NCBI RefSeq assembly: GCF_000015165.1
Contig: NC_009485.1
Span: 4,421,501 to 4,485,500, forward strand
Source of the DNA: Bradyrhizobium sp. BTAi1
GTDB lineage: Bacteria; Pseudomonadota; Alphaproteobacteria; Rhizobiales; Xanthobacteraceae
Direction of reading: 5' to 3'
Length of the DNA: 64,000 nucleotides
A program made the position numbers and the translations under genes. Below, piece after piece: positions 47,778-55,662 of the stretch (the first letter of the stretch is position 1; each line of letters opens with the position of its first letter). The notes below the pieces were generated by a model. The model saw only the letters and a list, made by a program, of their open reading frames with translations, searched no databases and was not told the DNA's origin.

Positions 47778-48629
47778 CTACTTGCTGTAGTCGTAGAAGC
47801 CCTTGCCAGTCTTGCGGCCCAGCTGGCCTGCCGCCACCATTTCCTTCAGCAGTGGCGCCGGGCGATATTTCGGATCGTTGAAGCCGTTGTAGAACACTTC
47901 CATCACCGACAGCATCGTATCGAGCCCGATCAGGTCCGCCAGCGCAAGCGGGCCGATCGGATGATTGCAGCCGAGCTTCATGCCCTCGTCGATGTCGGCG
48001 GCGGTGGCGATCCCCTCAGAATAGGCAAAGATCGCCTCGTTGATCATGGGGCACAGAATGCGGTTGACGGCGAAGCCCGGACTGTTCTTCGCGGTGATCG
48101 CGACCTTGCCGATCCGTTTGGCGAAATCGGCAGCGGCCGCATGCGTGGCATCGGACGTCTGCAAGCCGCGGATCAGTTCGAGCAGCGCCATCATCGGCAC
48201 CGGGTTGAAGAAGTGCATGCCGATGAAGCGGTCGGGCCGGTCCGTCGCGGTCGCCAGCTTGGTGATCGAGATCGACGACGTGTTGGTGGCGATCAGCGCC
48301 TCCGGCTTCAGGCCCGCGCAGAGATCCCTGAGGATCTTGAGCTTGAGCTCCTCGTTCTCCGTTGCAGCCTCGATGACGAGATCGCAGCTCGCCAGCTTCG
48401 CCTTGTCCGTGGTGCCGGTGATGAGCGACAGCGCCTTGTCCTTGTCGGCGGCGGTCATCTTGTCCTTCTTGACCAGACGATCGAGGCTCGAGCCGACTGT
48501 CGCGAGCCCGCGCGCCACCGCCTGCTCGGAAATGTCCACCATCACGATCGGTACGCCCGCGGCCGCGCAGACCTGCGCGATGCCGTTGCCCATGGTGCCT
48601 GCTCCGATGATGCCGACTGTCTCAATCAT
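47778..48629 (-). CDS. 3-hydroxybutyryl-CoA dehydrogenase
   Basis: The 283-residue enzyme has the 3-hydroxyacyl-CoA dehydrogenase signature: NAD site VGIIGAGTMGNGIAQVCAAAG, catalytic IGMHFFNPVPMMALLELI (His) and SPGFAVNRILCPMINEA, then the C-terminal dimerisation region HPIGPLALADLIGLDTML. The length is that of the monofunctional Hbd/PaaH form. It oxidises (S)-3-hydroxybutyryl-CoA with NAD+ or runs in reverse, in butyrate, PHB-related or fatty-acid metabolism. No beta-oxidation partner is next to it. Confidence 0.94.
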   Translation of the reverse strand: MIETVGIIGAGTMGNGIAQVCAAAGVPIVMVDISEQAVARGLATVGSSLDRLVKKDKMTAADKDKALSLITGTTDKAKLASCDLVIEAATENEELKLKILRDLCAGLKPEALIATNTSSISITKLATATDRPDRFIGMHFFNPVPMMALLELIRGLQTSDATHAAAADFAKRIGKVAITAKNSPGFAVNRILCPMINEAIFAYSEGIATAADIDEGMKLGCNHPIGPLALADLIGLDTMLSVMEVFYNGFNDPKYRPAPLLKEMVAAGQLGRKTGKGFYDYSK

Positions 48630-48746
48630 TGCTCATGCCTCTCTCAGGTCGTCCGGGCGACGCCGCCCGCGCTCGCCTGCTGCTTAACAGGCTATCGCAT
48701 CAGCGGGTAGACCCTCGCCAGGCGCATCGCTGCGACCGCGAGCCAG

Positions 48747-49655
48747 TCAAACATGCGCCGGCTGACCTTCTCCCACCCGGCGGAAGGCATCGCGGATCTC
48801 CGACAGCAGGGTTTGCACGCGGGCCAGATTGGCCCGCGCTGTCGGCACCAGGGCCTTGACCCAGAGGTCCGGCAGCAACGCCTCCGGGAGCACCTCGATC
48901 AGCGCTCCGCTTCGCAGCCCTGGGGCCACCACCTTGCGCGAGACCACCGCAATGCCGCCACCGGCACTCAGGGCTTCCACCAGCAGCCCGTTATTGTTGG
49001 TCAACAGGCGCGGCCGTACCGCGACGGTGGTCAGACCGCTCTTGCCGTCGAAGGTCCAAACCGACCCCATCGGCGTAAACACCAGACAATCGTGATCGGC
49101 GAGATCACGGATGTGGCGCGGCTGGCCACGCCGCGCGAGATAGGACGGCGCGGCACACAGCACACGTGGAAAGGCCAGCAGCGGCTCTTCGATGACGCCA
49201 TGAAACGACGACGGCATCATCGTCAGCACGATGTCGAATCCCTCCTCGACCGGATTGACGGTGCGGTCGACCAGCACCGCCTCCAGGACGACGCGCGGAT
49301 ATTTGATCTGAAAGCTCGATAACAGCCGCGGCAGGTCGATCGCCATTGGCGACCCCGGTGCCTTGATGCGGATGTGGCCCTCGATCTCATGCGGCGATCG
49401 TTTCACGCCGGCAGCCATCTCGTCATATTCACGGACGATCTGCTGCATGGTCTCGAGATAGCGTTCACCGATCTCGGTGAGCTGCAGGCGCCGCGTGCTT
49501 CGTCGCAACAGCTTGCATTTCATCGACCATTCGAGGTGGCTCACCCGCTTCGTCACGACGGACGGCGCCAGCCCCAGCTGGCGGGCCGCTTCGGAGAAGC
49601 TTCCGTTCCGGGCCGTCGCCACAAAGGCCTTCATATTCAAAAGGCTATCGCTCAT
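48747..49655 (-). CDS. LysR-family transcriptional regulator
   Basis: The 302-residue protein has an N-terminal winged helix (LNMKAFVATARNGSFSEAARQLGLAPSVVTKRVSHLEWSM, about residues 6-45) and a periplasmic-binding-protein-like effector domain (GHIRIKAPGSPMAIDLPRLLSSFQIKYPRVVLEAV). ATG 49655 follows an unconserved longer frame that was rejected. It is divergent from the MFS/amidohydrolase operon with 206 bases and two palindromes between them, so it probably activates that operon in response to its substrate. Confidence 0.93.
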   Translation of the reverse strand: MSDSLLNMKAFVATARNGSFSEAARQLGLAPSVVTKRVSHLEWSMKCKLLRRSTRRLQLTEIGERYLETMQQIVREYDEMAAGVKRSPHEIEGHIRIKAPGSPMAIDLPRLLSSFQIKYPRVVLEAVLVDRTVNPVEEGFDIVLTMMPSSFHGVIEEPLLAFPRVLCAAPSYLARRGQPRHIRDLADHDCLVFTPMGSVWTFDGKSGLTTVAVRPRLLTNNNGLLVEALSAGGGIAVVSRKVVAPGLRSGALIEVLPEALLPDLWVKALVPTARANLARVQTLLSEIRDAFRRVGEGQPAHV

Positions 49656-49686
49656 TTCATCCAATCCGGAAAAAATGTTCTGCCAA

Positions 49687-49734
49687 AATAGCCTATTCTC
49701 CCTCCTTTTCGAAGCAAATAGCTTGCAGCTGCAA
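49687..49734. promoter_or_regulatory. Palindromes in the LysR/MFS divergent region
   Basis: AATAG-C-CTATT (49687-49697) and TTGCAGCTGCAA (49723-49734) are perfect inverted repeats whose centres are 36-37 bases apart. The first is near the regulator's own promoter. LysR proteins commonly use a recognition and an activation site spaced like this. Confidence 0.5.
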
Positions 49735-49861
49735 ACTGCTCCGGCTGTGGACGCGCCTCCAAGGTTGTGTCCGGGTCGGTCGCTCCGCCCAGAACGATTG
49801 GCCGCCGTCGGGCGGTTTGCACAAGCCGTCACCAAACGAACGGCAGAAGGGGAAGGAGACC

Positions 49862-51247
49862 ATGAGCTCAACAGCGGTCATTGACGTCAGCGACGTCATC
49901 GAGCACCAGCGCCGCAACGCCCTGGTGCTCAAAGTCGTGACCCTATCCACCATCATGATGTGTCTCGACGGTTATGACCTGCACGCGATGGCGTTCGCGG
50001 CCCCGTCCCTCATCCGCAGCTGGGGCATCGACAAGGCCACGCTCGGCATCGTGTTCAGCGCCGGCGTGTTCGGCATTCTCGTCGGCGGGTTGATCTTCGG
50101 CTATCTCGGCGACCGCATCGGACGGCGTCTTTCGATCGTCGCGGCTACCGTGACTTTTGGCGGCTTCAGCCTGCTGACAGCGTGGGCCGGTGATCTGAAC
50201 ATGCTTATCGCGCTCCGCTTCCTCGCCGGCATCGGGATCGGCGGCCTTGCGCCGCTGTGCTTCTCGCTCAATCTCGAATATGTGCCGAGCCGTTATCGCG
50301 GCACCGTCGTCGCCATCATCATGCTCGGTTATGTCGCGGGCGGCAGTGCCGGCGGACTCATCGCCGCCTGGCTGGTGCCGCATCTCGGCTGGCCGATCGT
50401 GTTCTGGATCGGCGGCGTGCTGCCGCTGCTCGCCGCGATCGTCAGCTTCTTCAGCCTGCCGGAATCTATCAAGTTTCTCGTCGCGCAGGGCCGGCAACCC
50501 GACGAGGTCGCGCGCATCGTCAACCGCATCGCGCCCGGTCTCAACGCGCAACCGACCAGCCGCTTCGTGATCCGGGAGGACGAGCCCACCCCGGCCGGCA
50601 GCGGGCCGTTCGCGCGCCTGACCGCCTTGTTCGACGGCAGGCTCGCGGTCATCACGCCGCTGCTGTGGGTGGCCTATATCGCCAGCTCGATGACGATGTT
50701 CTTCCTCAACAGCTGGACGCCGATCCTGGCGGAAGCGTCAGGCTATTCGCCGGCGCAGGCTGCGTTCGGCCTGTCGATGTTCAGCCTCGGCGGCTCGGTC
50801 GGAGCCCTGCTCGCCGGCTGGGCGCTCGACCGCTTCGGCGTGCTTGCGATCGCCGCCGTCCCGATGATCGCCTGCCCGCTGGTTGCTTCGCTGGGGTTTG
50901 CCGGCTTCAGCGACGCGGGTTTCCTGACCGCGATGATGTGCGTCGGCTTCTTCGTGGTCGGCGGCCACCAGGGTCTGAACAGTGCCGTGGGGCAGTTCTA
51001 TCCGAGCGCCAACCGCGCGACTGCGGTCGGCTGGGCGCTCTCGGTGGCCAAGATCGGCTCGATCGGCGGACCGTTGATCGCCGGGCTGCTGATCGCCCGG
51101 CATCTGCCGGCGTCGAGCCTGTTCGTGCTCGCGGCGCTCCCGCCCCTGGTCATGGCGTGCTGCGTCGTCTCGCTGGGGCTGTCGCAACGTCGCCGCAGCC
51201 TCGCAGCTCCTGAACCGGACAAGGTCGATCAGGCCGCGCCGGCCTGA
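49862..51247 (+). CDS. MFS transporter, aromatic acid:H+ symporter (AAHS) type
   Basis: The 461-residue protein has 12 hydrophobic segments. The AAHS hallmark DGYDLHAMAFAAPSL lies in TM1, and the loop 2-3 motif GYLGDRIGRR precedes FLAGIGIGGLAPLCFSLNLEY, the benzoate/4-hydroxybenzoate transporter motif. A central loop carries RFVIREDE. Relatives (PcaK, BenK) import aromatic acids with protons. ATG 49862 has GGAAGGAGA upstream. It leads a four-gene unit with two amidohydrolases and a Rieske protein, so its cargo is probably their substrate. Confidence 0.92.
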   Translation: MSSTAVIDVSDVIEHQRRNALVLKVVTLSTIMMCLDGYDLHAMAFAAPSLIRSWGIDKATLGIVFSAGVFGILVGGLIFGYLGDRIGRRLSIVAATVTFGGFSLLTAWAGDLNMLIALRFLAGIGIGGLAPLCFSLNLEYVPSRYRGTVVAIIMLGYVAGGSAGGLIAAWLVPHLGWPIVFWIGGVLPLLAAIVSFFSLPESIKFLVAQGRQPDEVARIVNRIAPGLNAQPTSRFVIREDEPTPAGSGPFARLTALFDGRLAVITPLLWVAYIASSMTMFFLNSWTPILAEASGYSPAQAAFGLSMFSLGGSVGALLAGWALDRFGVLAIAAVPMIACPLVASLGFAGFSDAGFLTAMMCVGFFVVGGHQGLNSAVGQFYPSANRATAVGWALSVAKIGSIGGPLIAGLLIARHLPASSLFVLAALPPLVMACCVVSLGLSQRRRSLAAPEPDKVDQAAPA

Positions 51248-51290
51248 TCGCTGCTGCGCCGACACGTTCTCGTCAGATACGGAGCCGACC

Positions 51291-52391
51291 ATGAGAATGC
51301 CCTATGGGGGTGCGATCGATTGCGACCTCCACGTTGCCGCACCGACCATCGCCGAGCTGCTGCCCTTCCTCGACGACTATTGGCGCGACCAGCTCGTCAA
51401 CCGCGCCATCGACCGCATGCCGTTTGCGATGATGAGCTATCCGCCCAATGCGCCGATCAGCATGCGCGCCGATTGGCGCAGCACGCCGGCCGCCACGCCG
51501 CTCGACACTCTGCGCGCACAAGCGCTCGATCCGTTCGGCGTCCAATGCGCCATCGTCAATGTCATCCATGGCTGCGTCGCGCTGCATCATGACGACATGG
51601 CCGCCGCGCTGTGCCGCGCGGTCAATGACTGGCTGCGCGTGCAATGGCTCGACCGCGAGCCGCGGCTGCGCGGCTCGATCCTGATCCATCCCCAGGACAT
51701 CGCCCAGGCGGTGGCCGAGGTCGAGCGTCTCGCATCCGACAGCCGCTTCGTTCAGATACTGATGCTGGCGATGGGCGAGCGGCCGCTCGGCCGGCGCGAA
51801 TTCTTCCCGCTCTATGCCGCCGCGGAACGCCATGGGCTGGTCGTCGCCGTCCATGCCGGCAGCACCTATCGCTATGCGCCGACCATCGTCGGCTGGCCCT
51901 GCTATCAGTTCGAGGACTATGTCGCCCAGGCGCAGGCCTTCGAGAACCAGACTGTCAGCCTGATCGCCGAGGGCGTTTTCCAACAATTTCCCAAGCTGAA
52001 ATTCGTCTTCCTCGAATCCGGCGTCAGCTGGCTGCCAGTGACGATGTGGCGCACCGACAAGACCTGGCGCGGGGCTCGCCCCGAAACGCCCTGGGTCGAC
52101 CGCTGGCCATCCGAGATCATCCGCGAGCACATCAGGCTCACGACCCAGCCGTTCGACGCCCCCGACGCCACCGCCGTCGCGCAGACCATCGCGCGCATCG
52201 GCTCCGACGACATGCTGCTGTTCGCGACCGACTACCCGCATTGGCAGTTCGAGGGCGACGACGTGCTGCCCGACGGCGTGCCGTCCGCCACCCTGCGCAA
52301 GCTGCTGATCGACAATGCGCAGGCGACCTATCCGCGCCTTGCCCAGCAGGCGCTTGGCGCGGCCGCCACGATCGAGGAGACGATCCGATGA
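51291..52391 (+). CDS. Amidohydrolase-family metalloenzyme (ACMSD-like), first copy
   Basis: The 366-residue TIM-barrel protein belongs to the amidohydrolase_2 (ACMSD) group. The N-terminal metal motif is D-C-D-L-H (AIDCDLHVAAP) where many relatives have DxHxH. Other landmarks are VAVHAGSTYRYAP (metal His), KFVFLESGVSWLP and the catalytic Asp in LFATDYPHWQFEGDD. This group hydrolyses or decarboxylates ring-cleavage and aromatic acid intermediates. It starts 43 bases after the transporter and ends in an ATGA overlap with its paralogue. The single His at the first motif implies a mononuclear site like other ACMSD relatives with altered ligands. Confidence 0.86.
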   Translation: MRMPYGGAIDCDLHVAAPTIAELLPFLDDYWRDQLVNRAIDRMPFAMMSYPPNAPISMRADWRSTPAATPLDTLRAQALDPFGVQCAIVNVIHGCVALHHDDMAAALCRAVNDWLRVQWLDREPRLRGSILIHPQDIAQAVAEVERLASDSRFVQILMLAMGERPLGRREFFPLYAAAERHGLVVAVHAGSTYRYAPTIVGWPCYQFEDYVAQAQAFENQTVSLIAEGVFQQFPKLKFVFLESGVSWLPVTMWRTDKTWRGARPETPWVDRWPSEIIREHIRLTTQPFDAPDATAVAQTIARIGSDDMLLFATDYPHWQFEGDDVLPDGVPSATLRKLLIDNAQATYPRLAQQALGAAATIEETIR

Positions 52392-53485
52392 ACGCACCGT
52401 TCCGAGAGCAGCAGGCGCGACAGACCCTCGCGGTGGTCGACTGCGACATTCATCCCGCCCATCGCACGCCCGGCGAGCTGCTGCCCTATCTCGAGCCGCG
52501 CTGGCGCGAGCACTATCAGACTTACGGGGTGCATGTGCGGCAGGCGCTGTCGAGCACGCTGATGTATCCGCGCATGATGGCAGCCGGCATGCGCTCCGAC
52601 GCGCTGCCGGCCAGCGGCCCGGCGGGATCGGATCTGGACATGCTGCGCAGGCAGCATCTCGATCCCGTCAATGTCGAGTTCGGGCTGTTGATGGCGCTCA
52701 GCAAGGGCGGCATGGAGGAACGCAATCCCGAATTTGCCGCAGCCATGTCGCGGGCCACGAACGACTGGCAGATTGACCGTTGGGTGCGGCAGGAGCCGCG
52801 GCTGCGTGCTGGCATCGTCGTGCCGCAGGAGTTCCCCGAGGCTGCGGTGGCCGAGATCGAGCGCTGCGCCGCCGATCGCCGCTACGTGCAGATCATGCTG
52901 TCGTCGCGACCGTCCGATCCGCTGGGCCATCCCCGCTATTGGCCGATCTACGCCGCGGCGGAACGCGCCGGATTGCCGATCGGCCTGCATCCGGTCGGCT
53001 ACAATGGCGGACATCCTTCGACCGGCTCGGGATGGCCGACCTATTACCTGCAGGAGCATTACGTGTTCGTCGCCTGCATGGAGTCGCTTGCCGCGAGCTT
53101 CATCCTCGGCGGCGTGTTCGAGCGTTTCCCCGGCCTGAAGGTCGTTCTGGTCGAAGGCGGCTTCGCCTGGGCCCCGGCGCTGGCCTGGCGCATGGACAAG
53201 CACTTCGACAAGTTCCGCAAGGAAGTGCCGCATCTGAAGCAGCGGCCCTCCGACTATCTGCGCCGTCACATCTGGTGGACCACGCAGCCAATCGAGGAGC
53301 CGGAGCAGGCGCGCCATCTCACGGAGATCATCGACTGGATCGGCTGGGACCGCCTGCTCTACTCGTCGGACTATCCGCATTGGGACTACGACAATCCGAG
53401 CTTCTCCTTCAAATTCCCGATGACCGAAGCCCAGCGCCGCCAGATCTTCAGGGACAATGCAATGGCATTGTATCGCCTGTCATGA
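52388..53485 (+). CDS. Amidohydrolase-family metalloenzyme (ACMSD-like), second copy
   Basis: The 365-residue protein is homologous to the preceding enzyme: VVDCDIHPAHRTPGELLPYLEPRW at the N-terminus, GLPIGLHPVGYNGGHPS, KVVLVEGGFAWAPALAWRMDK and LLYSSDYPHWDYD with the catalytic Asp. Similarity to copy 1 is clear but moderate, so these are not a recent duplication and may form a heteromeric enzyme or act in sequence. It starts at ATG 52388 inside the stop of copy 1, and its own stop overlaps the Rieske gene start, implying tight translational coupling of all three. Confidence 0.86.
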   Translation: MNAPFREQQARQTLAVVDCDIHPAHRTPGELLPYLEPRWREHYQTYGVHVRQALSSTLMYPRMMAAGMRSDALPASGPAGSDLDMLRRQHLDPVNVEFGLLMALSKGGMEERNPEFAAAMSRATNDWQIDRWVRQEPRLRAGIVVPQEFPEAAVAEIERCAADRRYVQIMLSSRPSDPLGHPRYWPIYAAAERAGLPIGLHPVGYNGGHPSTGSGWPTYYLQEHYVFVACMESLAASFILGGVFERFPGLKVVLVEGGFAWAPALAWRMDKHFDKFRKEVPHLKQRPSDYLRRHIWWTTQPIEEPEQARHLTEIIDWIGWDRLLYSSDYPHWDYDNPSFSFKFPMTEAQRRQIFRDNAMALYRLS

Positions 53486-53895
53486 GCCGCCACGTCGTCT
53501 GTTCCGCCGACGAATTGCCGCCGGGCGCACGCCGGACCGCCTTCATCGACGGCCGCGAGATCGCACTGTTCAACGTCGACGGAAGGCTGCATGCGCTGCT
53601 GAACCGCTGTCCGCATGGCGGCGCGCGGATCTGCACCGGCGTCATCACCGGCATCGCGCAATCCTCTGGTCCCGGCGACTATCGCCTCGAACGCAACGGG
53701 GAATTCCTGCGCTGCCCCTGGCACGGCTGGGAGTTCGAGCTCGCCACCGGCCAGTCCTGGTGCGACCCACGCACCACGCGGCTGCGCAACTACGACGTCA
53801 AGCGCGAGACCGGCGGGAACCTCGTGAAAGGCCCTTACGTCGCCGAGCGCTACCCCGTCGCGATCGAGAACGACTACATCATCATCGAGCTCTGA
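53482..53895 (+). CDS. Rieske [2Fe-2S] ferredoxin-like protein
   Basis: The 137-residue protein has Rieske ligands CPHGGARIC in LLNRCPHGG and CPWHGWEF in FLRCPWHGWEFELATGQSW, an insertion between them (TGVITGIAQSSGPGDYRLERNGE) and no catalytic oxygenase domain. The insertion and CPWHGW motif resemble the N-terminal domain of oxygenase alpha subunits rather than simple ferredoxins. Start ATG 53482 overlaps the stop of the second amidohydrolase. No reductase or oxygenase gene is adjacent, so what it serves is unclear. Confidence 0.88.
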   Translation: MSRHVVCSADELPPGARRTAFIDGREIALFNVDGRLHALLNRCPHGGARICTGVITGIAQSSGPGDYRLERNGEFLRCPWHGWEFELATGQSWCDPRTTRLRNYDVKRETGGNLVKGPYVAERYPVAIENDYIIIEL

Positions 53896-53912
53896 CGGCG
53901 GCGCTGACCGCT

Positions 53913-53938
53913 GGAACGGAATGCAACTCGCTCTCGTT
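53913..53938 (+). promoter_or_regulatory. EcfG-type promoter with 17-base spacer
   Basis: GGAAC (53913-53917), 17 bases, then CGTT (53935-53938) matches the GGAAC-N16/17-CGTT consensus. It is 57 bases before a chimeric small reading frame. Confidence 0.6.
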
Positions 53939-53995
53939 GATGGTCCGCTCGGTGGCGCGACGCTGCCGGGTTCGACCGCAGCGGAGGCGAACGAC

Positions 53996-54163
53996 ATGAA
54001 CGGCGGAGCGGCAAGCTTTTGGGGCTGGGGCCTCGGCATCGTCATCCTCGGTCTCATTCTCGCTTACGCCGCGACGCGCGCCGGACGGTTGCGGCCGGTC
54101 GGCGTTGCCGTCGACAAGACCGGCGCGCTGCTCATCGCCGACGACGTCGGCAACACCGTCTGA
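53996..54163 (+). pseudogene. Chimeric fragment: membrane segment joined to sugar-dehydrogenase C-terminus
   Basis: The 55-residue frame starts with a TM helix (GWGLGIVILGLILAYAA) and then continues RPVGVAVDKTGALLIADDVGNTV before TGA. The second part is the conserved C-terminal end of PQQ-type sorbosone dehydrogenases, which continues V-W-R-V-T. Here the Trp codon TGG has become TGA (54161-54163), and the bases after it still read CGC GTT ACC (R-V-T). So the sugar-dehydrogenase gene has been deleted down to its last 30 residues and then lost its true end. An EcfG-type promoter remains upstream. Any product would be a tiny membrane peptide. Confidence 0.65.
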
Positions 54164-54219
54164 CGCGTTACCGCGTCGGCAGTTGATCTGTTGGAGTTCC
54201 GACAGCGATGGAGGAGACA

Positions 54220-54417
54220 ATGGGACTAGCTCAATACGCCGTGGTCGCGGTCGGCGATCATTGGAGCGTGCTGCACGACGGCAACACGCATGGCGACTTC
54301 GCCACCCGGGAAGCGGCATTCGAGTCGGCGGCCGCAGCGGCCACCCTGGCGCTCAAACAAGGACATGAGGTGCATCTCAGCGTCCCAGGCAACGATCCGG
54401 AACGGTCGAACAACTAA
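54220..54417 (+). CDS. DUF2188-like small protein
   Basis: The 65-residue protein (MGLAQYAVVAVGDHWSVLHDGNTHGDFATREAAFESAAAAATLALKQGHEVHLSVPG...) has the beta-strand, Trp, beta-strand, helix, strand pattern of DUF2188 or related small domains. GGAGGA lies 5-10 bases before ATG 54220; an earlier ATG at 54208 overlaps that site. It is soluble, function unknown. It is followed by 120 bases containing two hairpins. Confidence 0.7.
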   Translation: MGLAQYAVVAVGDHWSVLHDGNTHGDFATREAAFESAAAAATLALKQGHEVHLSVPGNDPERSNN

Positions 54418-54510
54418 CCATCGCAGGCCGCAAGACGGTTCCCTCGCCTTCCGCTCATCGTGAATTGCACGCTAACGTGTGTTAGCGACACCGGCCGGAC
54501 AGAGTCACAG

Positions 54511-54534
54511 ACTCCTGTTCAGTGAAACAGGAGT
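54511..54534 (+). promoter_or_regulatory. Hairpin sequestering a ribosome-binding site
   Basis: ACTCCTGTT-CAGTGA-AACAGGAGT is a perfect 9-bp stem whose right arm contains the AGGAG ribosome-binding site (54529-54533) of the gene starting at 54541. A smaller hairpin GCTAAC-GTGT-GTTAGC lies 25 bases upstream (54471-54486). This is the layout of an RNA thermometer or another translational switch. Confidence 0.6.
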
Positions 54535-54540
54535 TCGCCC

Positions 54541-54747
54541 ATGCCCCTCAAGAGAAACCGGCGCAAACAAACAATTCCATTTGCCGAGCGCCTGCAGCAG
54601 GCCGCCACCGCGGCGCGTGATGCTGCGAAATTGCTTCCGGCCGGACAGGAGCGGGATTCGCTCTTGAAGAAGGCGCTGCAGGCCGAAACGGCGGCGCACA
54701 TCAATGAGCTGTTGAGCGCTCCGCGCCTGCAGCCTGCAGATCGCTAG
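54541..54747 (+). CDS. Small helical protein of unknown function
   Basis: The 68-residue basic protein (MPLKRNRRKQTIPFAERLQQAATAARDAAKLLPAGQERDSLLKKALQAETAAHINELLSAP...) is predicted to form two helices. I recall close homologues as conserved hypotheticals across Bradyrhizobium, without known function. AGGAG lies 7 bases before the ATG but is buried in the stem of a perfect hairpin, so translation is probably conditional. It lies between DUF2188 and DUF72 genes in a region with gene remnants. Confidence 0.78.
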   Translation: MPLKRNRRKQTIPFAERLQQAATAARDAAKLLPAGQERDSLLKKALQAETAAHINELLSAPRLQPADR

Positions 54748-54867
54748 AATTTACCTGGACGTCCCGCCGCCTGGCCGCACCGCTGGCCACGTATTCTGTC
54801 CCCCGATCCAGGAACTCAGTCCCGCCCGCAGGCTTATGAGTGGGAGAATTTGCCCGGCGAGGTGAGG

Positions 54868-55662
54868 ATGGCGCGGATCGTGGTCGGCACATCTGGATGG
54901 CACTACGCATCCTGGCGCGGCGCCTTCTTTCCGTCCGGTCTGCTGATCCGCCATGAGCTGCCCTATTACGCCAGCCAATTCGAGACCACCGAGTTGAACG
55001 GTGTGTTCTATCGAACACCGACGGAAGCTGCTGTCCGCAGCTGGCACGATCAGACAGGTCCGGACTTCGTCTTCGCCTGGAAGGCGTCCAAGTTCATCAC
55101 CCATTGGAAGCGTCTGTCGGCGCGCTCGGTCAACAGCCTGGAGCTGATGGAAAGCCGGCTGGCGTTGCTCGGTGATAAGGCCGGCCCCGTGCTGTTTCAG
55201 CTGCCGCCGCAATTCCAGCTGGATGTCGACAGGCTCGCCGGATTCCTGGCGCTGCTGCCCCGGCATCGCCGCTACAGCTTCGAGTTCCGTCACCCGAGCT
55301 GGTATACGTCAACGATCCTGCGCCTGCTGAGAGATGCCAATATTTCGCTGTGTCTGTCAGACCATCACGACGCGCCGGCGCCGTGGCGACGGACCGCTGA
55401 TTTTGTCTACGTGCGGGGCCATGGACCGGGCGGCCAGTACCGCGACAACTATCCTGCTGCCACGCTCGAAGACTGGGCCCGGCGCCTCCGTGGATGGTCC
55501 GCACACGGGATCGACGTCTACGTCTACTTCGACAACGATCAGAAAAGCGCGGCGCCCGCCGATGCGTTGCGCCTGCGCGCGTTGCTCGAACGTCGCCGCA
55601 GCCGTTCACCGCGGCTGGGGCGGCGGTCCTCCGCGGAATCTCGTGCCCAGCCTTCGGTTTAG
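54868..55662 (+). CDS. DUF72-family protein
   Basis: The 264-residue protein has the DUF72 TIM-barrel landmarks: IVVGTSGWHYASWRGAFFP, TTELNGVFYRTPTEAAVRSW, FAWKASKFITHWKRL, VLFQLPPQF, YSFEFRHPSWY and VYVYFDNDQKSAAPADALRL. Structures of the family resemble metal-dependent TIM-barrel enzymes, but the activity is unknown. The start was put at ATG 54868. The last 30 residues (RRRSRSPRLGRRSSAESRAQPSV) do not look like the domain, and the stop codon is followed immediately by a DUF4142 gene fragment, so the 3' end may have been remade at a deletion joint. Confidence 0.85.
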   Translation: MARIVVGTSGWHYASWRGAFFPSGLLIRHELPYYASQFETTELNGVFYRTPTEAAVRSWHDQTGPDFVFAWKASKFITHWKRLSARSVNSLELMESRLALLGDKAGPVLFQLPPQFQLDVDRLAGFLALLPRHRRYSFEFRHPSWYTSTILRLLRDANISLCLSDHHDAPAPWRRTADFVYVRGHGPGGQYRDNYPAATLEDWARRLRGWSAHGIDVYVYFDNDQKSAAPADALRLRALLERRRSRSPRLGRRSSAESRAQPSV

